DNA from: Marine Group II euryarchaeote MED-G36
Lineage (GTDB): Archaea; Thermoplasmatota; Poseidoniia; Poseidoniales; Thalassarchaeaceae
Assembly (NCBI GenBank): GCA_002457595.1
Contig: NTJR01000004.1
Span: forward strand, 1-42,751
Direction: 5' to 3'
DNA: 42,751 bases
The position numbers and the translations under genes were made by a program. Numbering within the stretch: the first letter of the stretch is position 1; every line of letters starts with the position of its first letter. The notes under the pieces are model-generated. The model was not told the DNA's origin, did not search any database, and worked only from the letters and a program-made list of their open reading frames with translations. Of the stretch, positions 1 to 9,294 are shown one piece after another.

Positions 1-299
1 ATGGTAGTTCCCCAAGCAACACTGCATGCAGGAGACCCTCCATCTGCAATGTCATCAATCCACCAGCCTCCCATATCGACTGCAGATTCTGTGGGGTTGT
101 GAATCTCAACGAATTGATTTGAGTATCTGCTAATCTCACCATCACCATTCCAATCAATTCCTCCATATTGCTCAGTATTGGGTGAAACGTAGATTTCATT
201 GATGATTAACGAATTACCTGTTTCTTGCGCATAAGTCGTCATCATAGGAGCAGTTGACATCAAAAGCATCAGCACTACGAAGACAAGGCTATGGCGCAT
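1..299 (-). CDS. Secreted lamin-tail-domain protein, partial (C-terminus outside window)
   Basis: An open frame starts with ATG at 299 on the minus strand and runs off the left edge, giving about 99 residues. The first 24 residues form a signal peptide (MRHSLVFVVLMLLM, then a small-residue stretch ending TYAQE). The mature part contains INEIYVSP, an Asn/Gly/Asp-rich loop (DWNGDGE), then FVEIHNPTE and GGWWIDD. This is the usual pattern of a lamin tail (LTD) domain, an Ig-like fold common in secreted surface proteins and nucleases of marine prokaryotes. The protein is probably exported and the LTD may be its first module, but the rest and therefore the function are not visible. It is divergent from the lipoprotein at 418. 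The 118-base gap between them has a TTATAT element at 317-322 that could serve either gene, but its spacing is not ideal for either. Confidence 0.72.
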   Translation of the reverse strand, partial: MRHSLVFVVLMLLMSTAPMMTTYAQETGNSLIINEIYVSPNTEQYGGIDWNGDGEISRYSNQFVEIHNPTESAVDMGGWWIDDIADGGSPACSVAWGTT

Positions 300-417
300 T
301 GTCGTGAGACGATTTGTTATATGTCTTGAATCCAACTACGGAATGAACTGAGATTTATCCTTGAACATTCCATGAAAGGGGCGAAATACTGACCAACCTC
401 GCCGTAGTCGGAGTACT

Positions 418-1887
418 ATGCAGCGTAGCCTTCGAGTTATCAGCGCGGCCCTCATGGTAATCACCATGACTTTCGCTGGATGTTTAGGAGGTGGCTCGGG
501 GGGGAATAGCAGTTCTGATATTCCCGATTGGGAGAAAGGAATGGAATATATCGACCTACCCTCTAGCTATTCTGATTCTTGTTTTAGCACTCCTTGTGTG
601 AGACCTTTCGATGTAGGAGACCCTAATTCGAACACGACTTGGGGCAATTCCAGTTGGGTAGTTTTTGGTAATGAGGAAGGTGGAAATTGCTGTGAGCATT
701 ATCTTGCTGCAACCAAGGAGGGATGGATTCTCAATTTTGGAGGCGAGTATCCTACTTGGTCAGAGGATAGAGGACACACTTGGCAAGAGTATCGTCCTTC
801 TATACTAAGCCAGATTGGTTGTCTAGAACCAAAACCGACAGTTCCGGGACAAGAAGGTCTTGGTGAAGGAAGTATTGTACAAGCAACAAATGGCGACTTG
901 ATTTCTATGGGTTGGTTCCCTTATCCTAGTTCAAGTGGTGCTGATCAATTCTACGCATTTTTCTATGATGCAGAAGATCAAGAGTGGAGTTGGTGTTTCA
1001 ATCGTACTCCTGAACCATTCTATGACCGTTCATGGCAGGTTGAGGTGGTTGGGCCAATCAATGGTGGAATTTATGGAAATGGACCTTGGGCTAGCCTAGT
1101 CATTTCGAATTTCTGGCATCAGTCATCAAACATAGGTGGGCAGATTTCTACAGATGGCCTAAATTATGATTATTTCAGTTTCCCTGATAGGGATGCAAAT
1201 CTCGATTCAATCGAAGTCGATCTCAATCCCGAATCACTTGGTGTAGAATGGGATTTCACTAAGCCACATAAGGAAATGCGCTCATTTCCTGTGCCTTCTG
1301 GAGGCCTATATTTTCCAAATTATTTCCTTGATGGAACTGATGCATATGTTGACACTGCTCTGAATTGGTGGGCTGCAACTACCTTGAATGGTTCATCTTT
1401 GCCAACTGAATACTGTGCATTTGATTCATCAACAGCATTACATTGTTTTGAGAAGATGTCCAGTGGTGTTGGATTACACCATTATGTTTCGTGGGATGGC
1501 GGAGAATCTTGGGATACTAAGGATTACAATTTGAATGGAACTGCTAGTGAATTAGAAGAATGGGAATGGCACTCTAGTGGTGTTCACGATCTTCTTGTGG
1601 TGAACATAAGATACCAATCTTCAGAGGGTCCAGATGTAGACTTAGCATACCATGTCAGAGGCTTCTCAGAATCTCTTGAACCAGACATCAAGGTTTACCT
1701 TGGTTTAGGTGATCTTGATTCAACATCGGGTGCTGGAAATGATATCCGCTTTGACTTCGCTAGTATGGGTATTCTACCAGATGGTGGTGCCTTCATCGCT
1801 TATCATGATTCATCTGATCCAGACCCTCTATTTGGGGTCGAATTGATGTTGCCGACTGAATACGGCTTACATGTCGCAGTAATTTGA
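418..1887 (+). CDS. Sialidase-like (Asp-box) membrane-anchored lipoprotein
   Basis: This is a 489-residue exported protein. Residues 1-22 form a lipoprotein signal with hydrophobic core and lipobox TFAGC, which puts the lipidated cysteine at 22; a Gly/Ser linker follows. Two Asp-box motifs of the S-x-D-x-G-x-x-W type are visible, SEDRGHTW at about 115-122 and SWDGGESW at about 358-365. These mark beta-propeller blades of the sialidase/BNR superfamily. Several cysteines (residues 55, 60, 91, 92) suggest disulfides outside the cell. I do not see the arginine triad or FRIP motif of true sialidases, so glycan cleavage is not supported. A surface binding or structural propeller is as likely. The gene converges on ileS with a 39-base gap. 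Confidence 0.72.
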   Translation: MQRSLRVISAALMVITMTFAGCLGGGSGGNSSSDIPDWEKGMEYIDLPSSYSDSCFSTPCVRPFDVGDPNSNTTWGNSSWVVFGNEEGGNCCEHYLAATKEGWILNFGGEYPTWSEDRGHTWQEYRPSILSQIGCLEPKPTVPGQEGLGEGSIVQATNGDLISMGWFPYPSSSGADQFYAFFYDAEDQEWSWCFNRTPEPFYDRSWQVEVVGPINGGIYGNGPWASLVISNFWHQSSNIGGQISTDGLNYDYFSFPDRDANLDSIEVDLNPESLGVEWDFTKPHKEMRSFPVPSGGLYFPNYFLDGTDAYVDTALNWWAATTLNGSSLPTEYCAFDSSTALHCFEKMSSGVGLHHYVSWDGGESWDTKDYNLNGTASELEEWEWHSSGVHDLLVVNIRYQSSEGPDVDLAYHVRGFSESLEPDIKVYLGLGDLDSTSGAGNDIRFDFASMGILPDGGAFIAYHDSSDPDPLFGVELMLPTEYGLHVAVI

Positions 1888-1926
1888 GGGGATGCAAATG
1901 GAGAATGGATTAGACTTTGATTCATT

Positions 1927-4900
1927 TCAAGATACTGAGAAATGAACTTCAATGCCATCGACGTTGAATGAGTCAATGCCTGCAGGAGGTGAATCAAGGC
2001 TTAATTCAGCACCAGTTGCTCGAGTTTCATTAACTAGATGATTCCAATCATTTTGCGAAATTTCAGGTGCATTTTCATCTAACCAAACCGTTAACTCGAT
2101 GTTTGCTTCCATTTCCAAATCAAGTTCTTTTCTCTTAGCCTGTATGCGGCGAATAATATCTCTAGTCAGGCCTTTGGATATCAACTGATTATCAAGACTC
2201 ATGTCTAGTACTAGAGACACATCTCCGACGTCATCATCTGATATTGTTGAAGCAGCAAAACCATCCTTCTCGACATATCTAATTTCTATATCTTCCATTG
2301 TGATATCATATCCTTCGAGGATGCAAATTCCTGCATCAATTTCTAGAAGTATATTATCCGGATCTGCTTGAGCTAAAAGATCCAAAACTGCAGGTAGGTC
2401 TTGTCTACATTTACTACCTAATGTCTTACGATTTGGCTCGATTACCATGCGTTGGAAGCGCTCAAGATTTTCTTCCGCAGTCAATACTTCTACATTCAAT
2501 TCATCGGCAAGAATATCGTGGAATCTCGAAATATCAGGTCCACCTACAATCCAACCAGAACGGCACGGCAAACGCTGTCTGCGATTAGCCTCAACTCGGA
2601 CTCTTCGTCCAGTTTCGGCAAGTGTTCTAACCAGAGCCATTTCTTGCTCAAGAGCCCAGTTTTGAGGGGGGAGTGTTGATTCGACAAGTTTGGAACCAAC
2701 CGGCCAGTCTGCAAGATGGACAGAGATTCCTGTTAAGTCTCGGTGGATCTGATCAGGCATGAATGGAGCTACTGGAGCCATCAATTTACAGACAGTTAGT
2801 AGAACTTCATGAAGGGTATGTTGACAAGAACGTTTGTCCGAAGAATCTGCTTCATCCCAAAGTCTCCTACGACTTCTTCGAACATACCAATTTGAGAGGT
2901 CGTTAACAACGAATGTCTCAAGGTCTCTACCTGCCTTATGGAAATCCCATGCAACAAATTGGTCTTGGTAATCTTGTGCTACTGAATGTAATCTTGAGAG
3001 AATCCATCGATCTAGGGGGCTGCGCTCAGCGACGGGAACATATCCACTTTCATCATCTGGATCAAAGCCATCCAGTGCTGCGTATTCTGAGTGGAAGCGG
3101 TGAACATTCCACAGAGTGAGGAACATCTTTGCGTAGGATTCTCTAACCCCATTAGGGTCAAAGTTAGTTGGTGACCAAGGTGCGCTTTGTGTCATCATAT
3201 ACCATCGGATTGAATCGGAACCTTCCTTGTTGAAATGATCCCAGGGGTTGACTACATTTCCGCGCGACTTCGACATTTTCTTCCCCTCCTTGTCTAAGAT
3301 ATGGCCTAGGGACAGACATCTTCGATAACTAATGCTATCGAAAACTGTAGTTGAGACTGCCAATAAGGAGTAGAACCAGCCACGAGTCTGGTCTACTGCT
3401 TCACAGATGTAGTCAACAGGGAAGCTCCCGTCAAACTTGTCAGTGTTTTCAAACGGGTAATGCCATTGTGCAAATGACGCACAGCCAGAGTCGAACCAAC
3501 AGTCCATCACATATGGTTCGCGTACCATCTCACCCGAGCAGCCGCTTGATGGGCAGTTCAGTTTGACGTCATCGACGTAGGGACGATGTAGTTCAGGAGG
3601 CATTTGAGAATCTGTGGTCTTCATTTCTTCCATCTCTGCAATACTACCGATACAGTGCTCTTTTTCGCATTCTGGACAAATCCATACTGGAATTGGTGTA
3701 CCCCAGTAACGTTCTCGACTAATAGCCCAATCTTTGATGTTAGAGAGCCATTCTCCCATTCTTTTTTCTCCAGTCCAAGATGGAGCCCATTCGACTTCAG
3801 AGTTATACTGTGTGATTTGCTCTTTTACAGCAGTCATCTTAACGAACCAACTATCCATTGCGTAGTAAAGAAGTGGATGATCAGTTCGCCAACAATGTGG
3901 GTAATCGTGAGTGTAAATATGTTCACGGTAAAGCTTGTTTTCCTCAGTTAGCAAATCGATAATATCCTCGTCACAATCTTTGACGTATCGACCATCTAAT
4001 TGACTATGAGTTCCTTTTACAAAGCGCCCATCCATACCAACGGTATGCTGGGCTGGAAATCCTTCTTTCATTCCTAGATTGTAGTCATCCTCTCCATACA
4101 TAACAGCAGTATGGACTACTCCTGTTCCATCACTAGTGGTTACGAAATCTGCTCCAACTATTGTCCAAGCAGATGGATGGTTAGTTCCATCGATTGCATC
4201 TGGGAATAATGGAACATAGGATTTTCCGACTAAATCAGAACCTGGGATTTCTTCAATAATATCAGCGTGATGACGCAATACTGCTCCCATCAAATCCTTT
4301 GCTAGAATGACTTCCTCACCAATATCTGAGCCTCCTCTTCCTTCCCACGACTCAGAGGGTGGTGCCGTGATTCTTACTCGAACATATGTGACATCAGGAC
4401 CCACTGCAAGCCCTACATTACCCGGTAGTGTCCAAGGGGTTGTAGTCCAAGCAAGGACTGATGCGTTTTCATCAGCCAGTTTGAACTTCACGAAAACAGC
4501 AGGCTCTGCAACTTCTTTGTAACCTAGAGCCACTTCATGACTAGAGTAACTAGTTCCAGTTTGTGGGCAGTAAGGTAATACTTTGTGACCCCTGAATAGA
4601 AGTCCCTTGTCGAACATTTGCTTGAGTGACCACCATGCTGATTCGATATATTCGTCATGTAAGGTGACATATGGGTCATCTAGATCTACCCAGAATCCCA
4701 TGCGTTCGGTCATCTCTCGCCAAGCGGCCTCGTATGTCCAGACACTTTCCTTACACTTCTGGTTGAAGGCTTCCATCCCAAACGCTTCAATAGCCTCATT
4801 ACTCATCAAATCAAGCTGTTTTTGCACTTCAATTTCAACCGGAAGACCGTGAGTATCCCAACCAGCCTTCCGCTCAACAATGTGACCTTCCATTGTCTTC

Positions 4901-5118
4901 CATCTGCAAACCATGTCCTTGAATAGACGAGAAATCACATGATGAATTCCTGGTTTCCCGTTTGCGGTAGGAGGTCCTTCAAGGAAGGTGAATGGTGTAG
5001 CACCGTCTCGGCGCGCCTCAATGCTCTGAGCGAATGTGTTCTCATCGCTCCAGATTTGCATTAGGCTAGTTTCTAGAGAGACCGGGTCAAGGTCTCCAGC
5101 GGGTTTAGGCGCGGCCAT
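1927..5118 (-). CDS. ileS: Isoleucyl-tRNA synthetase
   Basis: Class I aminoacyl-tRNA synthetase that charges tRNA-Ile. Numbered from a possible TTG start at 5166, the protein has the HIGH-type signature GKPGIHH at 70-76, the adjacent GWDTHGLPVE at 101-110, a CP1 editing domain from about 200 to 440 with the TTPWTLPGN motif, WFDSG at 556-560 and GKKMSKSRGN at 627-636. A helical anticodon-binding domain and a C-terminal extension follow. The length of about 1,060-1,080 residues fits the archaeal/eukaryotic IleS type. I prefer the ATG at 5118 (MAAPKPAG) because the TTG at 5166 has no ribosome binding site and lies in a short palindrome (5160-5172). The gene is divergent from the HMA protein at 5224 and stands alone on its strand here. 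Confidence 0.95.
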   Translation of the reverse strand: MAAPKPAGDLDPVSLETSLMQIWSDENTFAQSIEARRDGATPFTFLEGPPTANGKPGIHHVISRLFKDMVCRWKTMEGHIVERKAGWDTHGLPVEIEVQKQLDLMSNEAIEAFGMEAFNQKCKESVWTYEAAWREMTERMGFWVDLDDPYVTLHDEYIESAWWSLKQMFDKGLLFRGHKVLPYCPQTGTSYSSHEVALGYKEVAEPAVFVKFKLADENASVLAWTTTPWTLPGNVGLAVGPDVTYVRVRITAPPSESWEGRGGSDIGEEVILAKDLMGAVLRHHADIIEEIPGSDLVGKSYVPLFPDAIDGTNHPSAWTIVGADFVTTSDGTGVVHTAVMYGEDDYNLGMKEGFPAQHTVGMDGRFVKGTHSQLDGRYVKDCDEDIIDLLTEENKLYREHIYTHDYPHCWRTDHPLLYYAMDSWFVKMTAVKEQITQYNSEVEWAPSWTGEKRMGEWLSNIKDWAISRERYWGTPIPVWICPECEKEHCIGSIAEMEEMKTTDSQMPPELHRPYVDDVKLNCPSSGCSGEMVREPYVMDCWFDSGCASFAQWHYPFENTDKFDGSFPVDYICEAVDQTRGWFYSLLAVSTTVFDSISYRRCLSLGHILDKEGKKMSKSRGNVVNPWDHFNKEGSDSIRWYMMTQSAPWSPTNFDPNGVRESYAKMFLTLWNVHRFHSEYAALDGFDPDDESGYVPVAERSPLDRWILSRLHSVAQDYQDQFVAWDFHKAGRDLETFVVNDLSNWYVRRSRRRLWDEADSSDKRSCQHTLHEVLLTVCKLMAPVAPFMPDQIHRDLTGISVHLADWPVGSKLVESTLPPQNWALEQEMALVRTLAETGRRVRVEANRRQRLPCRSGWIVGGPDISRFHDILADELNVEVLTAEENLERFQRMVIEPNRKTLGSKCRQDLPAVLDLLAQADPDNILLEIDAGICILEGYDITMEDIEIRYVEKDGFAASTISDDDVGDVSLVLDMSLDNQLISKGLTRDIIRRIQAKRKELDLEMEANIELTVWLDENAPEISQNDWNHLVNETRATGAELSLDSPPAGIDSFNVDGIEVHFSVS

Positions 5119-5223
5119 CGAGTCTTCGACCTGTGTTTCCTTCTTGAACGTGAGGGAGTCGCCCAAAGGGCGATTAGTATTGTTTGCAAGGTTTCAAAGA
5201 GTATCGGCCCCGCATTAGACCTG

Positions 5224-5913
5224 ATGGCAGAGACGATTCAGTTGAATGTGGGCGGAATGACCTGTGATGGTTGTGCTGGTAGAGTACGAGATGCCATCGA
5301 AGGCGTATCTGGTGTGGAGTCAGCTGTTGTGTCTCATGAACAAGGAACTGCGGTGGTTATTCATTCGGGAATTTCTCGTGATTTACTAACCGGTGCGGTT
5401 AGAGCCATAGGTTACACTGTTGATGGCCAAGGAGATGATTTTCATTGGGGCGATGGTTCTGTTTGGAAGCAATCAGCAAACAATACCAAATGGTGTCTAA
5501 TTGGTTGCTCAATAGGTGAGTTTGGTACGCTTGCCGCATACCAATACTATGGAATCCATCATCACGTGAGTTGGGATTTAATCAATCCGTATTCCAGCAG
5601 CTTTGACTTGTACATTATTTTCCTATTTTTATTACCACTAATTAACGGGCTTGCAACAAGCGTGATGTTGGAGACTACGATTCTTATGCGTGGTCAGATG
5701 GACTTCAGAAATGCTCTCTCAACCGCATTTGGAATGTCATTTATTTCAATGCTAATGATGGAAATTGCAATGGAAATAACTGATTTAATTTACACAGGTG
5801 GTCAATTGGGCCTCGATCCTATGGCAGTCATTCCAATGCTATTTGTCGGTTTCATTACACCATGGCCTTACAACTACTGGAGATTAAAGAAATACGGTAT
5901 GGCGTGCCACTGA
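5224..5913 (+). CDS. HMA metal-binding domain fused to DUF4396-type membrane protein
   Basis: This 229-residue protein has two parts. Residues 1-70 are a heavy-metal-associated domain with GMTCDGCAGR at about 10-19, where the CxxC pair binds Cu(I), Zn or similar soft metals. After a short linker come about four hydrophobic segments. The C-terminal part (LETTILMRGQ, then TPWPYNYWRLKKYG and MACH at the end) matches the DUF4396 family, which often sits beside or is fused to metal-handling proteins. A role in metal sensing, binding or transport at the membrane is inferred; there is no P-type ATPase core. It is the first gene of a tight cluster: nadE follows after 16 bases with its own GGAGG site at 5917-5921. 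Confidence 0.78.
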   Translation: MAETIQLNVGGMTCDGCAGRVRDAIEGVSGVESAVVSHEQGTAVVIHSGISRDLLTGAVRAIGYTVDGQGDDFHWGDGSVWKQSANNTKWCLIGCSIGEFGTLAAYQYYGIHHHVSWDLINPYSSSFDLYIIFLFLLPLINGLATSVMLETTILMRGQMDFRNALSTAFGMSFISMLMMEIAMEITDLIYTGGQLGLDPMAVIPMLFVGFITPWPYNYWRLKKYGMACH

Positions 5914-5929
5914 AAGGAGGAATTATTGA

Positions 5930-6727
5930 ATGCAAGACTTAATCGATCTCAGTGACGAAATTACTGATTGGATTCGTGACTATGCCCAGAATGCAGGTAT
6001 ATCGACTCTTGTTGTTGGAGTCTCAGGAGGTATCGATTCCGCAGTCACCTCGACACTGTGTGCAAGGTCTGGGCTACGAACTATAGCACTCAATATGCCA
6101 ATCCATCAGGCTCCAGATCAATATGAATTATCAAATCGACAGATAGATTGGCTGAAGTCTAGATGGGAAAATGTGGAGAGTCAACAAATCGATCTCACGG
6201 GCACATTTGATTCTCTGATGAAGGAATTGGGTGATGGCATTACCACAATGGCTGCTGCTAATTCTAGAGCTAGGATCAGAATGACCACACTCTATGCTAT
6301 TGCATCTTCTAGCAATGGGATAGTCGTTGGAACGGGCAACAAAGTGGAGGATTTCGGAGTCGGCTTTTTCACGAAATACGGCGATGGGGGTGTGGATATT
6401 TCTCCTATTGCCGACCTTTACAAAACCGAGGTATATGCTATCGCTGAGGCTTTGGGAATAATTCAGGAAATTCGAGATGCAGCCCCCACTGATGGACTAT
6501 GGGATGATGGCCGAACTGATGAAGACCAAATTGGTGCTTCGTATGCTGAAATCGAGTGGGCTATGGATGAATTAGAAAATCCATCAGGAGAGCGACTTTC
6601 AGAAAGGCAAAAAGAAGTCTTGGATATTTATCATAAATTCCACAATGCGAATTTACACAAAATGATTCCAATTCCAATCTTCAAAAAGAATAGCAATAAT
6701 GATGATCATACAAACGATGGAAACTAG
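5930..6727 (+). CDS. nadE: NH3-dependent NAD+ synthetase
   Basis: This 265-residue enzyme performs the last step of NAD synthesis: ATP-dependent amidation of nicotinic acid adenine dinucleotide. The PP-loop for ATP pyrophosphate binding is SGGIDS at 32-37. Later blocks typical of NadE are GTGNKVEDFGVGFFTKYGDG, then DISPIADLYKTEVYAIA, and PTDGLWDDGRTDEDQ near the substrate pocket. There is no N-terminal nitrilase (glutaminase) domain, so ammonia is the expected nitrogen donor, as in many archaea. The ATG at 5930 has a GGAGG site 8 bases upstream. The next gene starts 3 bases after the stop, so co-transcription is likely. nadM, for the preceding adenylyl transfer, is at 30126 in the same window. 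Confidence 0.94.
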   Translation: MQDLIDLSDEITDWIRDYAQNAGISTLVVGVSGGIDSAVTSTLCARSGLRTIALNMPIHQAPDQYELSNRQIDWLKSRWENVESQQIDLTGTFDSLMKELGDGITTMAAANSRARIRMTTLYAIASSSNGIVVGTGNKVEDFGVGFFTKYGDGGVDISPIADLYKTEVYAIAEALGIIQEIRDAAPTDGLWDDGRTDEDQIGASYAEIEWAMDELENPSGERLSERQKEVLDIYHKFHNANLHKMIPIPIFKKNSNNDDHTNDGN

Positions 6728-6730
6728 GTT

Positions 6731-7462
6731 GTGAGTATTTTGTCAATGCAAAAATGTGGTGCTGTAGAGGTGTTACAGGCTATGGATGAGGGAGAAAAAA
6801 TAACTCTTATCCTTGTTAAAAGAGATCATAATTCTGCCAAAATAACTAATCTAGTGCGTCAGGCTGAATCTTTGGGAATCAGGGTGATTGAAGGTTCTCA
6901 AAACGACCTATGGCGCATGTCTAGAGATAATAGTCAAGGCACTCCTGAGATACTTGCTTTGGTAGGTCGTGATCCCTTGGCAAACTTTGAGGATGTGCTG
7001 AAATCAGGAGGCCTCATTTGGCTTCTTGATGGGGCTAAATATCCAGTCAACATAGGTTTCTGTATTCGAACCGCTGAGGTCTCCGGAGCCGATGCGGTAA
7101 TTGTCAATGGAGAACTCAATAATGAAGAGCGAAGTGCTGCAAAACGTGCTTCAATGAAGGCTCATAGATTCCTCCCCGTTCTTTGGCAAGATGCAGCATC
7201 TTCAATTGAGTTAGCAAAATCTTTCGGATTCCGAATTATTGCTTTGGAGGACGTTGGTGAATCTAATCCGTGGGATGTAGACTTAACTGGAAATGTGATT
7301 CTGATTGTAGGTGGTGAGCGTGAAGGAATTTCCTCTGAAGTTCTGCAATTAGCTGATGAAATAATTAGAATCCCAATGACTGGTTTTGTTCCTTCATTCA
7401 ATCTTCAAGCACCTCTTAGCGCAGTGGCAATTGAAGCACAGCGTCAGCGTTCAGGGAATTAA
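6731..7462 (+). CDS. SpoU/TrmH-family RNA 2'-O-methyltransferase
   Basis: A 243-residue SPOUT-class methyltransferase. The N-terminal 85 residues look like the small RNA-binding substrate domain found in TrmH/RlmB-type enzymes. The C-terminal knot domain carries the three SpoU motifs: NIGFCIRTAEVSGAD (N107, R113), IVGGEREGIS at about 192-201, and IPMTGFVPSFNLQAP ending the knot (N224). These residues bind S-adenosylmethionine and the target ribose. Whether the substrate is tRNA or rRNA cannot be told from sequence. The start is GTG at 6731 or the in-frame ATG at 6746 (MQKCGAVE). It sits 3 bases after nadE, which suggests operon membership rather than shared function. Confidence 0.88.
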   Translation: MSILSMQKCGAVEVLQAMDEGEKITLILVKRDHNSAKITNLVRQAESLGIRVIEGSQNDLWRMSRDNSQGTPEILALVGRDPLANFEDVLKSGGLIWLLDGAKYPVNIGFCIRTAEVSGADAVIVNGELNNEERSAAKRASMKAHRFLPVLWQDAASSIELAKSFGFRIIALEDVGESNPWDVDLTGNVILIVGGEREGISSEVLQLADEIIRIPMTGFVPSFNLQAPLSAVAIEAQRQRSGN

Positions 7463-7518
7463 TGACCTGAAGGATGTTCAGCCTAGATGTCATTGATTGA
7501 GTCAAATCTCGGCGAATC

Positions 7519-9294
7519 TTGAAGGAGTCCGGCATCTGGGCTTCAATCGTGGAAGTCCCTACAGAACTCCAGTCGATGCTTGAAGGCAAGCAAGGGCCAA
7601 CTAAGCAGAAGGCCGCTCGTTTGGTTGTTGATTTGGCTTCTTCAGCAGGTGCGAGTGAATTCGTTAGATGTTCACACGCCCATGTATCAGGAGTAAGTGT
7701 AATCACAGGTGGGCATGGACTTCGTCGTTTCCTCTCCGATATTTCGGGTGATTCTGAAGGAATCGTTGCAATACCAACAACTCTGAACTCTTCGGGCTGT
7801 GATATGGATAAAATCGACCAAATGGGAATTGATTATCCAGATTTTCTCAAACACCAATTTGAGATTATTCATGCCTATTCTGAATTGGGAATTGATTCAA
7901 TCCTATCCTGCACGCCATATGATAGTGGAATTGAATTAGCCGAAGGAATAGGTTCTTGGGCAGAATCTAATGCTGTTTGTTTCTCCAATTCATACACATC
8001 TCTAATTACAAACAGAGAATCTGGACTTTCTGCATTAGCCACAGCACTTACGGGATGGGCTCCTCTTTGGGGCTTGCATATTGAAGAGAATCGTCGCCCT
8101 AACATTCTGGTCACGATTGAAGCAGACATGGGAGATACTGCCGATTGGTCGGTTTTGGGTGATTGGATAGGTAAACAAATTCGGCCAGAGTGGAATATGC
8201 CTTGGGGCATGATGCCGCATATCGTGGGATTGCCAGAAAATAATGACTTTGAGATGCGTAAGGCACTTACTGCTGCCGCAGCGAATTATGGCTGTCCTAT
8301 GTTATGGGCAGATGGAATAACTGGAGACCCACCATCTACTGAATCATATGAGGGTGAATTGATTTTTTCAGATGAAAATTTGACAAAGAGATACGATGAA
8401 TTGGCGCCTTCGGGAATTGTCGATTTAGTTGTAATAGGCTGTCCTCAGGCCAGTGTTGGTGAAGCAAGAGCGACTGCGGCCGCAGTTAGAGCGAGAATGG
8501 AATTGGGACAGCGAATACCTAATCAGCGTCTGTGGCTTTTTACCAGTGCTGCAAATTACGAAATGTTAGACGCCGATGGAACTGTATCAATTCTTGAAGA
8601 GGCTGGTGCTTTAGTTCTCAAAGACACTTGTCCCGAGGTTACTCCATACAATCGTTCCCACTACAACCACCTTCTGACTAATTCTCTCAAAGCTGAACAT
8701 TATCTAACCAGTGGACTGAATAGAATGCCAACTAGTGTTGCACCAATTTCACAGTGTGTAGCCCATGCCTTTGATCCAGGTCTCGTTACAGGAGAAAGAC
8801 CAGTTCTTGGCACAAAGAAGGCAAAACCCATTGCTACAAACAAATCACATCAATTAGGCGATGCCAATGTGTCTGGAAAGGGCCTACCAAGCCAAGAAGA
8901 ATGGGTAGTCTCTGGAAAGGCAATGGTGACTGATGTTCCAATAACTTACCTTGGATACGTCAACCGGGATACGGGAGTTATAGAGGAACCTGGACATCCT
9001 CTCGATGGTGTTTCGATTAAGGATACAGTTCTTATTTACCCAAAAGGCTCTGGGTCAACGGTTGCCCCTTTTGTCCTAATGGGATTAATCTATACTGGCT
9101 TCGGTCCTAAAGTAATATTGAATCGAGATGTTTGTCCGTTGACACTTCCCGCAGCAAGCCTTCTAGGTCTGCCATATGCTCATGGATTTGACCAAGACCC
9201 TACTATTGCAATCAATAATGGAGATGAGGTTGAAGTCGTTCTAAATGATGGTAAAGTCTCCTTGAAAGTACTCTCGCGCGTTGGCGAGGATTGA
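7519..9294 (+). CDS. Aconitase X with fused swivel domain (candidate phosphomevalonate dehydratase)
   Basis: This 591-residue protein joins the large AcnX domain (about 1-440) to the small swivel domain, DUF126 (about 462-591). In many archaea these are two separate subunits. The catalytic half contains HVSGVSVITGGHG, a GCPQAS cysteine block (C308), DTCPEVTPY (C371) and SQCVAHA (C413), candidate ligands of a [4Fe-4S] cluster. The swivel half has VVSGKAMV, then PKGSGSTVAP with the expected catalytic serine region. In archaea the family includes mevalonate 5-phosphate dehydratase of the modified mevalonate pathway; bacterial relatives act on hydroxyprolines. The archaeal context favours the former, by inference. 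The start is uncertain: TTG at 7519, GTG at 7549 and ATG at 7576 are in frame, and alignment to family N-termini favours one of the first two. Its TGA overlaps the next ATG by one base. Confidence 0.86.
   Translation: MKESGIWASIVEVPTELQSMLEGKQGPTKQKAARLVVDLASSAGASEFVRCSHAHVSGVSVITGGHGLRRFLSDISGDSEGIVAIPTTLNSSGCDMDKIDQMGIDYPDFLKHQFEIIHAYSELGIDSILSCTPYDSGIELAEGIGSWAESNAVCFSNSYTSLITNRESGLSALATALTGWAPLWGLHIEENRRPNILVTIEADMGDTADWSVLGDWIGKQIRPEWNMPWGMMPHIVGLPENNDFEMRKALTAAAANYGCPMLWADGITGDPPSTESYEGELIFSDENLTKRYDELAPSGIVDLVVIGCPQASVGEARATAAAVRARMELGQRIPNQRLWLFTSAANYEMLDADGTVSILEEAGALVLKDTCPEVTPYNRSHYNHLLTNSLKAEHYLTSGLNRMPTSVAPISQCVAHAFDPGLVTGERPVLGTKKAKPIATNKSHQLGDANVSGKGLPSQEEWVVSGKAMVTDVPITYLGYVNRDTGVIEEPGHPLDGVSIKDTVLIYPKGSGSTVAPFVLMGLIYTGFGPKVILNRDVCPLTLPAASLLGLPYAHGFDQDPTIAINNGDEVEVVLNDGKVSLKVLSRVGED

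Noticed and set aside
317-322. TTATAT as a TATA box for the first divergent pair
   Set aside because: It is centred about 20 bases from the lamin-tail start, too close for a leaderless transcript, and nearly 100 bases from the lipoprotein start. It is mentioned only in the gene entry.
3604-3951. Plus-strand open frame of 115 codons
   Set aside because: It lies inside ileS on the opposite strand and its translation shows no domain.
5160-5172. Palindrome CGCCCAAAGGGCG near the ileS start
   Set aside because: Possible operator, but one short copy with no second site is not enough to call it.
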